Assembly (NCBI GenBank): GCA_027625915.1
Contig: JANTQA010000032.1
Location: 4,092,001 to 4,156,000 of the forward strand
Origin: Anaeramoeba flamelloides
Lineage: Eukaryota > Metamonada > Anaeramoebidae
Reading direction: 5' to 3'
DNA length: 64,000 nucleotides
Shown here: positions 10,800 to 21,500 of the stretch, one piece after another
How positions within the stretch are numbered: the first letter of the stretch is position 1
Layout: each line of letters begins with the position of its first letter
Made by a program: the position numbers and the translations under genes
The notes under the pieces: generated by a model
Seen by the model: only the letters and a program-made list of their open reading frames with translations
The model's database searches: none
Told to the model about the DNA's origin: nothing

Positions 10800-12179
10800 A
10801 TGTCTACCAAAGAAACAAAAAAAAAGAAGAAAAAAAAAAACAACGAGCCAAATATCAGTACAATATCTGACATTGACCTAAGTTCTGATTTATCTAACGA
10901 AGAAGAATCTTCTTCTACTGATCACCAAGAATCGACTGATAAAATAAATTCAGAACCAGACTCAGTTTCAGATCCTGGCTCAAATGCCTCACAAAACCGA
11001 AAAAACAAAATGAAAGGAAAGGAAAAGAAAAGTGGAAAGAAAAAGGGAAAGAAAAAGGGAAAAAAAAAGGAAAAGGAAAAGGAAAATAAAAAGAAAAAGA
11101 AAAGGGAAAAGAAAAAAAAAAAAGAAAAAGAAATAGAAAAACAAGAAAAAGAAAAAGAAAAATCAAAAAAAAAGAAAATGAAAAAGAAGGGTAAAAACAA
11201 AAAAATAAAAAATCAAAGTGATCATGCTGTTGATACGATTACAAACAGTAGTACCTATAGTGGTAGTGAAAGTAAAAATTCCTCTACTATACAGAGTAGT
11301 GTTAGTAGTAGTACAAATGCGCCATTGAGTACAAATAGCAGTAGTATCGAAGGTCTAAGTAATAGTTATAGTACAAATACTACCTATAGCTCATATAGGA
11401 GTAACAGTTCGGATAATAATACAAACGAAAAGGAAAGTAGTACTTCAGATACAGAATCAAGCAAAAATGGCTTTGAAGAAATGGAAAAAAATGATAAAAG
11501 TGGCAAAAAGAAAAGAAGAAAAATGAAAAAGAAAAAAAATTTTGAAGAATATAGTGACAGTGACTTTGACAGTGGCTTTGATAGTGATGGCTTTGAGAAG
11601 GATGAAAAACATTATAATGGTTTAGATGATCATGATAAGAATAGAGAGAAAGAAGGAAAGGTAACCAAAAGAAAACGACAGAAAAAAGGAAAAAGAAATG
11701 AAAACAAAAAAACAAATGTTACAAATACAATTCAAAGTTATTCCTCTGGAAAAGAAGAAAGCGAACGAAAAAGTAAACAGAAGAATTCAAAACCCTCTAA
11801 TTTAAAAAAACAAAAGAAAAAGGAAAAACAAAAAAAGAAAAAAAATTATAAAAATAAACAGACAAGAATAGAGACAAGCCAAAGTGATTCTGATTCATCC
11901 AATAACGAAAATTGGGATGAAAATGGCAGTGATTATTTTAGTGATGATAATAGTTCTATTAATGAAAAAGGAACCGAGGATGAGGATGAGGATGAGGATG
12001 AGGATGAGGATGAGGATGAGGATGAGGATGAGGATGATGATGATGATGAGGATGAGGATGAAGGAGATGAAAATTTTAATGATGCAAAAAAAAGAAATAA
12101 AAAAAAAAAAAAAAAAAAAAAAAAAACAAAAACAAAAAAACAGAAAAGAAAAAAAGGGAAATCAAAAAAAGAAAGTTAA
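10800..12179 (+). CDS. Charged low-complexity protein, first frame segment
   Basis: The ATG at 10800 opens a 459-codon frame (MSTKETKKKK...). It has Lys-rich blocks, Ser/Thr/Asn-rich stretches (about residues 140-220), a FEEYSDSDFDSGFDSDGF acidic module at about residue 245, and a (GluAsp)n run coded by GAGGAT repeats at 11975-12060. The frame runs through a 28-A homopolymer (12099-12126) and then stops, whereas the sequence beyond is coding in another frame. Comparison with the internal duplicate near 13114-13221 shows the A-rich spacer differs by four bases in length (111 against 107), which accounts for the shift. So this and the next entry are probably one gene broken by a homopolymer length change, either real or an assembly error. 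I recognise no domain; the mix of basic and acidic repeats would suit a nuclear or nucleolar protein, but that is conjecture. Confidence 0.6.
   Translation: MSTKETKKKKKKKNNEPNISTISDIDLSSDLSNEEESSSTDHQESTDKINSEPDSVSDPGSNASQNRKNKMKGKEKKSGKKKGKKKGKKKEKEKENKKKKKREKKKKKEKEIEKQEKEKEKSKKKKMKKKGKNKKIKNQSDHAVDTITNSSTYSGSESKNSSTIQSSVSSSTNAPLSTNSSSIEGLSNSYSTNTTYSSYRSNSSDNNTNEKESSTSDTESSKNGFEEMEKNDKSGKKKRRKMKKKKNFEEYSDSDFDSGFDSDGFEKDEKHYNGLDDHDKNREKEGKVTKRKRQKKGKRNENKKTNVTNTIQSYSSGKEESERKSKQKNSKPSNLKKQKKKEKQKKKKNYKNKQTRIETSQSDSDSSNNENWDENGSDYFSDDNSSINEKGTEDEDEDEDEDEDEDEDEDEDDDDDEDEDEGDENFNDAKKRNKKKKKKKKKTKTKKQKRKKGKSKKES
11975..12060 (+). repeat. (GAGGAT)n coding repeat, copy 1
   Basis: Hexamer repeat coding alternating Glu-Asp in the low-complexity gene, interrupted by a GATGATGAT stretch. 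Confidence 0.9.
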
Positions 12180-14643
12180 AAAAAATAAAAAGTATTCTGA
12201 GAAAGAGTCAGACCAAAGCGATTATGATGAAAAAAATAAGGGAAAGAATAAAGAACCAGATTCCAAATTTAATTATAAAATGAAAAAAAAGAAAAAAAAC
12301 AGCAAAAAACAAAGCAAATCCAAAAGAAAAAAAAAATCCAAAAAGAAAATAAGAAATCCAAAAATAAACCTACGAAAAGAGAAAGAGAAAAAGAAAAAGA
12401 AAAAGAAAGAAAATGAGAAAAAGAAAGAGAAAAAGTTAAAAAAAAAAAAAGAGAAAAAAGAGAATTTATATACAGAATCAAGCGAAAATAGTTATGAAGA
12501 AATGGAAAAAAATGATAAAAGTGGTAAAAAGAAAAGAAGGAGGAAGAAAAAAAAAAACAATTTTGAAGAATATAGTGACAGTGACTTTGACAGTGACTTT
12601 GATAGCGATGGCTTTGAGAATGGCGAAAACCATAATAATGGGTTCGGTGATCATGATAAGAATAAATTGAAAGAAGGAAATAAAACGAAAAAAAGAAAAG
12701 TCAAGGGTAAAGAAAACAAAAAAATAAATGAAGGCGGAATGTGTAAAACCGATGATGAAAATTATGATCACAATGAATATAAAAAAGGAAAAAGGAATAA
12801 GAAAAATAAAAAAAGAAAAACGAAATCAGAAAGGGAAATATATAATTCTAATCAAGATTCCAGCCAAAGTGATTCTGATTCATCCAATAACGAAAATTGG
12901 GATGAAAATGGCAGTGATTATTTTAGTGATGATAATAGTTCTATTAATGAAAAAGGAACCGAGGATGAGGACGAGGATGAGGATGAGGATGAGGATGAGG
13001 ATGAGGATGAGGATGAGGATGAGGATGAGGATGAGGATGAGGATGAGGATGAGGATGAGGATGAGGATGAGGATGAGGATGAGGATGAGGATGAAGGAGA
13101 TGAAAATTATAATGATGCAAAAAAAAGAAAGAAAAAGAAAAAACAAAAAAAAAAACAAAAACAAAAAAACAGAAAAGAAAAAAAGGGAAATCAAATAAAG
13201 CAAGTTAAAAAAAATAAAAAGTATTCTGAGAAAGAGTCAGACCAAAGCGATTATGATGAAAAAAATAAGGGAAAGAATAAAGAACCAGATTCCAAATTTA
13301 ATTATAAAATGAAAAAAAAGAAAAAAAACAGCAAAAAACAAAGCAAATCCAAAAGACAAAAAAAATCCAAAAAGAAAATAAGAAATCCAAAAATAAACCT
13401 ACGAAAAGAGAAAGAGAAAAACAAAAAAAAAAAGAAAGAGAAAAAGTTAAAGAAAAAAAAAGAGAAAAAAGAGAATTTATATACAGAATCAAGCGAAAAT
13501 AGTTATGAAGAAATGGAAAAAAATGATAAAAGTGGTAAAAAGAAAAGAAGGAGGAAGAAAAAAAAAAACAATTTTGAAGAATATAGTGACAGTGACTTTG
13601 ACAGTGACTTTGATAGCGATGGCTTTGTGAAGGGTGAAAACCAGAATAATGGTTTTGGTGATCATGATCAGAACCGAGAGAAAGAAGGAAAGAAAACAAA
13701 AAAGAAGAAATTCAGGAGAAGGAAATATAAAAAATTAAAACAAAAGGAAACAAATTATAATGTGAATGATCAACGAAACAAGAAAGTTAAAAATAAAAAA
13801 ACAAGTTCAAACATACTTAACCGAAGCAATCATGACAATATTAGTGGGAATAGTTTTGTGAGTAGTACTGAAGATGCTTCTGATTCTGAAACAGATCAAT
13901 TAAATAATTCAAAAAAATATCTTCATTTGGGAAATAATGATCTAACTGAAACGGAAAAAAAAAAAAGTGAAGAAATTGTTACACATCCAATAGAAGTTGG
14001 TTTTGATAGAAATGATAAACAATCCCCAAAACAAAAACAAAGAAATCAAATAATTTCAGAAATTTTACAATTACAGCAACAAATCATTGAACAAGAAAAA
14101 CAAATAAACAAAAGTGAAACGAAATTCAAAAAAATTAAAAATCTAATTACACAAAATGAGGAATTAAAAAGTAGTCTAAACCAAATAACTAAAAAAGTTC
14201 AGAATGATAAAAATTCCAACTTTTCGAATGAAATGATCAAAGAAAGGGAAATACATGATAATAATATTAACAAACTCAAATATATTTATACAATGACAAA
14301 AAACACTAGAACCAATTATGAAGCAAAAGGTGGAACTAATAATACCCACAAAAATGAATTGTCATTAATAAATGAAAATAAAAAACTTTCACAACAAATA
14401 ATGAGCAATGAACAGCAGACTCACATTCTTAAAACCATGTTAATGAATTTAGGCATTGGCGAACAATACTTTATGGGGGTGGAATCTAAAGCCAAAAAAT
14501 ATGCTAAAAAAAAGAGCATGATACTAAATTCTATCACTCCAAAACATAAGGAAAACAAACAAACAAAAAGTGATAAAAGAAATCGAAGAAATCAATACAC
14601 TGATTCGGAGAAAAACCGAATCCAATATTACCAAAAATTTTGA
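12127..14643 (+). CDS. Charged low-complexity protein, second frame segment
   Basis: This frame continues the composition of the previous segment and ends with TGA at 14643. It contains two more copies of the same module series: EKESDQSDYDEKNKGK, then SSENSYEEMEKNDKSGKKK, then FEEYSDSDFDSDFDSDGF, then SDSDSSNNENWDENGSD and an (GluAsp)n run coded by 12961-13095. The repeat period is about 1.01 kb (11458, 12478, 13490). The unique C-terminal part, coded from about 13700, has a Gln/Lys/Leu-rich stretch (about 14040-14200) that looks like a coiled coil. No catalytic domain is recognised. The N-terminal boundary is set where the codon pattern switches after the A run; the same frame is open further upstream but reads as an artificial Arg-Met repeat there. 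Confidence 0.55.
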   Translation, partial: QKQKNRKEKKGNQKKKVKKNKKYSEKESDQSDYDEKNKGKNKEPDSKFNYKMKKKKKNSKKQSKSKRKKKSKKKIRNPKINLRKEKEKKKKKKKENEKKKEKKLKKKKEKKENLYTESSENSYEEMEKNDKSGKKKRRRKKKKNNFEEYSDSDFDSDFDSDGFENGENHNNGFGDHDKNKLKEGNKTKKRKVKGKENKKINEGGMCKTDDENYDHNEYKKGKRNKKNKKRKTKSEREIYNSNQDSSQSDSDSSNNENWDENGSDYFSDDNSSINEKGTEDEDEDEDEDEDEDEDEDEDEDEDEDEDEDEDEDEDEDEDEDEDEGDENYNDAKKRKKKKKQKKKQKQKNRKEKKGNQIKQVKKNKKYSEKESDQSDYDEKNKGKNKEPDSKFNYKMKKKKKNSKKQSKSKRQKKSKKKIRNPKINLRKEKEKNKKKKKEKKLKKKKEKKENLYTESSENSYEEMEKNDKSGKKKRRRKKKKNNFEEYSDSDFDSDFDSDGFVKGENQNNGFGDHDQNREKEGKKTKKKKFRRRKYKKLKQKETNYNVNDQRNKKVKNKKTSSNILNRSNHDNISGNSFVSSTEDASDSETDQLNNSKKYLHLGNNDLTETEKKKSEEIVTHPIEVGFDRNDKQSPKQKQRNQIISEILQLQQQIIEQEKQINKSETKFKKIKNLITQNEELKSSLNQITKKVQNDKNSNFSNEMIKEREIHDNNINKLKYIYTMTKNTRTNYEAKGGTNNTHKNELSLINENKKLSQQIMSNEQQTHILKTMLMNLGIGEQYFMGVESKAKKYAKKKSMILNSITPKHKENKQTKSDKRNRRNQYTDSEKNRIQYYQKF
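12961..13095 (+). repeat. (GAGGAT)n coding repeat, copy 2
   Basis: Expanded version of the same hexamer repeat in the duplicated unit, about 135 bp and nearly pure. Confidence 0.9.
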
Positions 14644-14879
14644 TTATTATTATTTTCAAATGTTTTGTTATCTATATATATATATATATATATATGTGCG
14701 TGTGTGTGCGTTGTGTGTAAATTACAAGGGTTAAATCGACATTTCATCTGCATATTAACCCCTGTTGTTATTTTGCTCAAATATTAACTATTTTATTTAC
14801 AAAATGATTCCAGAAAATAATTTTTACCAATTAAATTATTTATAAAAAATACTTTGAATAAAATATTTTTCAAAAATGT
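14644..14879. other. Spacer with (TA)n/(TG)n microsatellite
   Basis: A compound TA then TG microsatellite at about 14672-14719, just downstream of the low-complexity gene; the rest is featureless AT-rich sequence. Confidence 0.6.
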
Positions 14880-15897
14880 TAGATTTACTTTATAATGTAA
14901 TTGGAAGTTGGGTTTGTATCGTTTTATCCTCATATTCTTACCAAAAAAATATTTTCAAATTTTTGGATCAAAATCATTTATTCTAATTTTACAAATTTTT
15001 GTTTTACTTTTTGATTTTTTTCTGTTTTTCCTTCTTTTTTGTTTTTTTCCTTTTCTTTTGTTTTTTTCTTTTTTTGCAAAAGATCATGTAGAAAAAAAAA
15101 AAAACATCTTCGAATACACCAATAATCATTAAAAAAATTGAGACTATATAATGTCTTTTAAAATGAATATAATTATTACCAAAAAATCTTCTTGTTAACT
15201 TTTTTTCATTGAAAGTTCAGTAATAAAAAATTTTGTAAGGTTAATTTTTATAAATTGTGATTTTACATTTTTTTTAGTTTTTTAGTTTTGTTTTTTATTG
15301 ATTATTTTTGAAATTTCAGGTCTTTTTTTCTTTAAAAATAATTCAAAAGTGAATTATCAAAAAGTTTTAATACTAAGTTGTAATTGAATCCGAAAAAAAA
15401 AAAAATTTTTTTTTTCTTTCGATTTATTCTTTCAAGTTTTTCATGTTTTCTGAAATAATTTTAATCTATTTAATAAACCAAGATTAATTATCTAATTAGT
15501 CAGTTTATAATATTCAGATCTCTATTTATTAAAAACTCTCAATTAATATTTTAATTATGATAAATGCAAAAAAAAAAAAAAATAGATAAATTGGCTGATC
15601 ACAAAAAGCTATCACTGACCTTCTTAATTCCTATCAAACTTTGGAATGGTATTGAGAGTAAATCTGATTTGTTAAATAAAATTTATTTAAAATTTTCCTG
15701 CATTTTCTCAACTCAATTTCAAAAATTGTGATTCGCCTGAAATAATAAATTGAAAAAAATAAAATTGTCCATAAGCATTCAAGAACAATAATTAATCAAA
15801 TCTGATTAATAATTCACTTTTTAAACCATTTTAAATCGATATAAACCTGATATTTTAAAAAATAAAAAAAATAAAACCAAAAACGAAAAAAAAGTGA

Positions 15898-16354
15898 CTG
15901 TTGAGAGAAAAATGTTGGACACAGAAAAATGTTTGGACACCATTTTTAATTGGGAACATTAGTAAAATTGAAAATCAAATCCTATTGATTACTAGGTGAC
16001 TTTTATATAAATCTAGGTTTAAAGGTGTTAAAAGTATATTAATCTGTGGTATTTGTAGAATACTCATTTGAAAGGTTGATAACTAAATTAGATCATGCTA
16101 TTTTAACAAAAATCAAAGTTCTAGTAAAGTTTACTATTAATTCCGAAAATGGTAATTTTTAAACTTGCTTTAGATTTTAGAGATAAGGTTTTGAAAAAGT
16201 AGAATTACATTAATCATTATTATAATAAGTAGATTATTGTTCTTTTCTTTAGTTATTTCACAAACGATTGAAATTAAAAATCATTTTCAGTAATGTTCCC
16301 AATTAAAATTGTTATCCAACCATTTTTCTGTGTCCAACATTTTTCTCTCTACAG
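15898..16354. mobile_element. MITE with CTG...CAG termini, copy 2 (457 bp)
   Basis: Same family and same orientation as 8789-9246, with the same length within one base. TGA occurs immediately on both sides (15895-15897, 16355-16357), giving a 3-bp target duplication. It is inserted in the right arm of the older inverted-repeat element. Confidence 0.85.
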
Positions 16355-16459
16355 TGAGTCACAATTTTTAAAATAAGCATTACCGCTTTTTTATTACTGA
16401 ACTATAAATGAAAAAAAGACAACCGGAAGATTTTTTGGTAATAATTATTTTCATTTTAA

Positions 16460-17218
16460 GGGATTAGCGTCTACCAAGGAGAAGCCGAGGATCAAAATAT
16501 GCTGTTATTGGACCTAAATCACATTAGTGTTACATGGTTCAAATGTCTCTAAAAAATCGATTGCAAAGGAGTAATATTTGTTGATTCTCATCAATTAAAA
16601 ATGATCTATGTATTAGTAAAAAACCCAGCAAATTTAGAATAAAATCTGCATTTCACCATAAATTTTATGATTGAATTATCAATATTCAGACTACAAAGCG
16701 ATAAAATATCTATCTTAAATTTATGGCGAAATGTAGATTAGTTACTAAAAAATTCGTTTTTTTTTAAAAATTAAATAATTAAATAATAAAGTTTTTTGTC
16801 AAATTATTTCTCAAATCATGGAAATATATTGATGCTATAAGTAGACTTATCAAAAGCAAACAAAACTAATCAGTCTTTGGGTTTTTATGTTGATGATTAT
16901 TGAGTTAATCTTTGAAATTCAAAAATTATTAAAATAGTTACTTTTGAAAGTTCTAAACCTAAATTATTAAATACCGGATTATATTATATTTTGGGTTTTT
17001 ATTTTTAGATTTGGAAAAGTAATTAAAAAAAAATTTTTCAAAATGAAACTTTTTTAATTGTGATCATTAGTAAAAAATGTAATAATTTATTGTGCAATAA
17101 GATTTATAATAGATTTTTTAGAGTCACAGAAACTATTCGAGCCATGGTGCACTAATATCATTTACACCCAATTACAACATACTTTGATTATAGAGAAATC
17201 TATGGTGACGCTAATCCC
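16460..17218. mobile_element. TTAA-bounded non-autonomous DNA element, copy B (759 bp)
   Basis: The ends are GGGATTAGCGTC and GACGCTAATCCC, flanked by TTAA at 16456-16459 and 17219-17222. It is the reverse-oriented copy of 6144-6906. Removing the element plus one TTAA restores a sequence that matches the left arm of the host inverted repeat at about 15145-15175 (ATGTCTTTTAAAATGAA), so the empty site is preserved in the same window and confirms both boundaries. Confidence 0.9.
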
Positions 17219-17525
17219 TTAAAAGACATTACATTGTCTCAATTTTCTTAGTGATTATTTGTCTTTTTGAAGATATTTTTTTTTTCTCTTTGGTCTTTTG
17301 CAGAAAAAGAAAAAAACAAAAAAGAAAGGAAAAACACAAAAAAGAAGGAAAAACAGAAAAAAAGCAAAAAAAAAATTTGAAAAAGAAAAACAAAAGAAAA
17401 TCAAAATAAAAACAAAAATTTAAAAAAATGATTCTGATCGAAAAATTTGAAATTATTTTTTGTGAAGAATATGAGAGAAAACCATACAAACCCAACTTCC
17501 AATTGCATTATAAAGTGAATCAAAA

Positions 17526-18511
17526 TATATGAAAAATAGTTTAGTTAATGAAACCAAAATAGTGAATATTCAAAAATTGGAAAACAAACCAAATAATAAT
17601 ACGAAAGTTCATATTGTAATGCTTTGTTTTTTTTTATTCAAATTATTTTTTTCACTAACTAATATCAAGTTCATAAATGACAAGGTAAAACCATCACAAA
17701 AAAAAAAGAAAATTTGAAACTAAAAAAAACAAATCAAATCATAAAATTCTCATACAATTTTAGTGGAAAACAGTCCTACCTAGACAAGAAATCAACAACA
17801 ACATAATTCCAACTAAAATTTTAATACAATGAGTTTTAAAAGATACACATCCTAATGGAACATAAGTATATTCAAAAACAATACACATATTTGGTAGAAA
17901 AAAATAGATCATATATGAGTGTAAAAGATATAAAAAAACGAGAAAAAAATAGAAACAAGAAATCCCAAATATTTTGATTTTCCAATTGTTTTTAATCAAG
18001 ACATAATTAATGAATTATTGAGAAATTTAAACATATAGAAATTTATGACAGTTATGGAATAATTTCCTCAACAAAAAGAAGAGATATGGGATTAAGGGAG
18101 AATAATCTAAATTACAATGAACATATCGTCACCTAACTCCTTCTTAATTCCAATATAACAAAATATATTACTTTGTTTTTTTATTCCCAATTTTATTCCA
18201 GACAAAAGAATCTTTCTTTTAATTATATTTTAGAAAACTAAATTAAGTTTCAAATAATTCTAATCACGGTGTTTATTCAATCTTTGAATAAGAGGTTACG
18301 AATTGACTCACTTTAAAAATCACTCATTAAGAAGATAAAGTGTATCTTTTATGACACTTTACTATAAATTCATTGAACTCTAAAGAAGAGACATTATGTT
18401 TAGAGTTGTGTATAAATTTCAAAAGAAAAATTAAAAAAAAAAATTAAATGAAATATAATTTATTGATCATATTTAAATGAAGAAGAAAGGTGCGAGGGTA
18501 TTTTAAAAAAA
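17526..18511. other. Intergenic, 3' of VPS35L
   Basis: AT-rich. A minus-strand frame at 17999-17760 would code a hydrophobic 79-residue peptide but has no family resemblance, and I do not call it. No repeat or RNA gene is seen. Confidence 0.5.
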
Positions 18512-21500
18512 TTATTTGTCTTCTTTAATTTTTCTGTATAAAAGAAAATATTTTTCACCTTTTTGATTTGAAAGAGATCTTAGTGTATTTTTAAAATATT
18601 TAAGATTAATCCTTTTTGATTTTTTTGTTAATTCATAAAGTTTCCAAACCAAATTCATCATTTGTTTATTAAATTGTGCGGAGATCAAGATCAAATTTAA
18701 AAGTTCAAGGGCAGAATTAGCTTGGTTTTGTTTACCCCTTTCAGTGTTATCGTCCATTTCATAAATTGAATTTAAGATCGATTTCAATAGTTTTGTTGAA
18801 TAATTTTGCAGTTCTTCTTTATATTGCTTATAGCCTGCGTATAATACATCATTTGATTCAATTCCTGTGATATGGTAGGGGAAGTTTTTCTGGGCATAAA
18901 CTGAAAATAAGGATAAAAATGCCATGGATATTTTGAAATTGGCGTTTGAATTTTTTGTCCACTCGAGATCCTTTAAAACATTAAATAGCCCCTTTATCAA
19001 ATAAAATGCGCCATAGGTTGGATGGCCAGGCACGATGACAAGTAAACTAGCGAAGGATTGAAGGAAATTAACCAATTTGCTTTCAAATTTCTCTTCGTTT
19101 TCCATTTCCGATTTGATGAGAGCAATTTCCTTAAATAAGGTCACGGCTTCTCGGAAAAAGGTATCTGCTTGTGCGTGTGATCCATTGATTAAAGCAATTT
19201 GTCCTGATAAGGAATACAGTTTTAGTCTTATAAGACAGTCCTCAATTGAAGGAATTGTAATAAAGCAATAGGCAAGACAGGCTCTTGCAAATGCTCCTGT
19301 TTTACGAGTGTGCTTTTTTTTAACAATATAAAACGTCTTCATTGCTAACGATAATGCCCGTATAACTAAATTGGCAATAACCAAATCTAAATTTGAAAAT
19401 GAATCCCTTGCCTCAACTAAAAAATTTAAATGCTTTTCAACACCTTTCCCAAATTCGACATGATCTAGATAATTGTTAATTAAATTTGAAACGTTTCGAA
19501 TTTCGTTCGGATGTGATAAAATATTTACAGAATCATGAAGTATTTTCGCTTGCTCGAAAATTAAATGAATAATTAACGGATCTCCAGTTGGCTCCTGCCC
19601 CTTTCTTGAAAAGGAGTCTAAAATCCTCTTGGCCAATCTTGTTTTATATTCAATGACAACAACATCCATCAATTTGGTAAATTCTTCAACTAATAATAAA
19701 TTTGTAACATCCTCTGAAAGGATAATTAATCTTTCAATAATGGTATATATTTCAATTTTGACTTGATGGAGTTCTTCTTTAGATAACTTTCTAATATGCC
19801 TCTGAATATCTTTCATTAAAATTAATGTTTCTTTCATCTATAAAAGTTTTTAATTTATTATTATTATTTTATTTAATTATTGTTAATAATTATTTTTTTT
19901 ATTAATTTGAATTTCAAAAATAATTTTGTTTAATCGGATAATTATAATTAATAATTATTGAAAAAAGCAATATGGAGAATTATAACTTTGTAGTTATCAG
20001 TAAAATTTTTATTCAGTTGCTTTAGTTAATCAAATTGTTTTTGTTACCACATTTACATTTTTTTTTTTTTTTTTTTTTATTGAGTTTACTTGAAGTTTTA
20101 CTGTTTAATTTGTTGAAAATTAATTTGTTAAAAATTTTTTTATTAGAATAATGGTTCGAAAAACAATAAATTAAATGTAATAGACAAATTTAAATAAATT
20201 AAATTACACATTTGATATAACAAATTAAAAATTTTATTATTTTTTTGAAAAATTTATTCTAAATTATCAAAATGTTTATAAACAAAAAATTCTTTTTTAT
20301 TAAATCTTTAAACCGAAAAAAACGGTTTTTTTTTTATTATTGAAGAAGTGTAAATTATACTCTAAATGTTCTTTTACTTAAATTTCCGCCAAGGTAATTT
20401 AAGCCTAAAATCATAGGTTTCACAATTATTCAAGGGAAAGGTATACCCAAAATTATTTTATGTTTAAATAGTAAAAAAAAAAATTTGAAAAGAAAAAAGG
20501 AATTTAGATAAATAAAAAGAAAATAAATTTAAAAGGGTTTATAATAAGCAATTGGTAAAAAAAATCAAAAAAAAAAACAAAACAATGCTATCTTTAATTA
20601 AGAACACCTAAAATCACATCCACTATACTTTTGGCTAATTTAGTTTAGTTTGATAGTTGATCATGAATGTTCATTTGAGTATCGTTGTTTAATTGTTGTA
20701 ATTTATTTCTTTTTTCTTTTTGATCTTATTTCTTTTGAACCCTTGATGCTTTTTGTCTTCTGTTTTTTCGATTTTTATTTTCAAGTTACTCATACTTTCG
20801 TGTTTCTGTGTCACAGTATTAGCAAGTAACCACTTGATTTTTTTCTTTGGTAACTCTTCTTACCAATATAAAGAAAATTCAGACAAGGAGAAACAAAATG
20901 GAAAAAAATTAAAAACAGATTTTTTTTTTATCTTATATTTTTTAGGAATTTCAATCATTTTTAGAAAGTTAAACTTTCAATTTTAATAAAAGTAATTTAA
21001 AAGAAAATATTTATAACTGATGAATTCAAAATTTCTGAATAAAATTCAATAAAATTTTCTCAATAACCTACACAACCTCGATAATCCAAATAAAGTTAAC
21101 TCTTTACTGATAATTACAACCCATCTTCAAAATGAAAAAAAAAGTATTTTTTTCTAATTTTTTTATTGTAGTTTAATGGAGGAATTTTTAATTCTCCTTA
21201 TTTACCCCCGGTTTTTAACTATTTTTCCGAAATTTTTTAAATGTTTTAAATATATCTATTATTATCTACGATAGAATGAATAGAGATATTGAATCTTTTT
21301 AATAATATTATTATCTTTTAGTAATTTTTTGAAAAAATTATTATTTTTTTTAATTCAGGTATCCAGATTTTACAATTACTTTCAAAAGCTGGGCAGTCGT
21401 TAGGTTTTTTTTACTTTTTGAAATGTAAAGAAAATTTATTTAATTTTCTTTACATTCCAAAAATTAAAAAAAACCGCCGTTAGCTTTTCTTGAGTTTTCT

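Larger units (their letters stand above)
14880..17525. mobile_element. Old long-inverted-repeat element carrying two nested insertions
   Basis: The left arm (about 14880-15370) begins TTTACTTTATAATGTAATTGG and the right arm (about 15810-17525) ends with its reverse complement. Both arms hold GGAAGTTGGGTTTGTAT, a poly-pyrimidine block, then GAGAC..ATAATGTC and CAGTAATAAAA in matching order. The right arm is longer only because a 759-bp TTAA element (16460-17218) and a 457-bp MITE (15898-16354) lie in it; without them the arms are each about 490 bp. The centre (about 15371-15809) is AT-rich with no gene. I see no coding capacity. Related sequence is at 23945-24220. Confidence 0.75.

Noticed and set aside
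17760-17999. Hydrophobic 79-codon minus-strand frame
   Set aside because: Composition explained by AT-rich DNA; no homology, no splice partners, and next to the VPS35L 3' end.
20753-20986. 77-codon frame with signal-peptide-like start
   Set aside because: Lies inside a SINE-like repeat, and the equivalent frame is not kept in the copy at 26147-26715.
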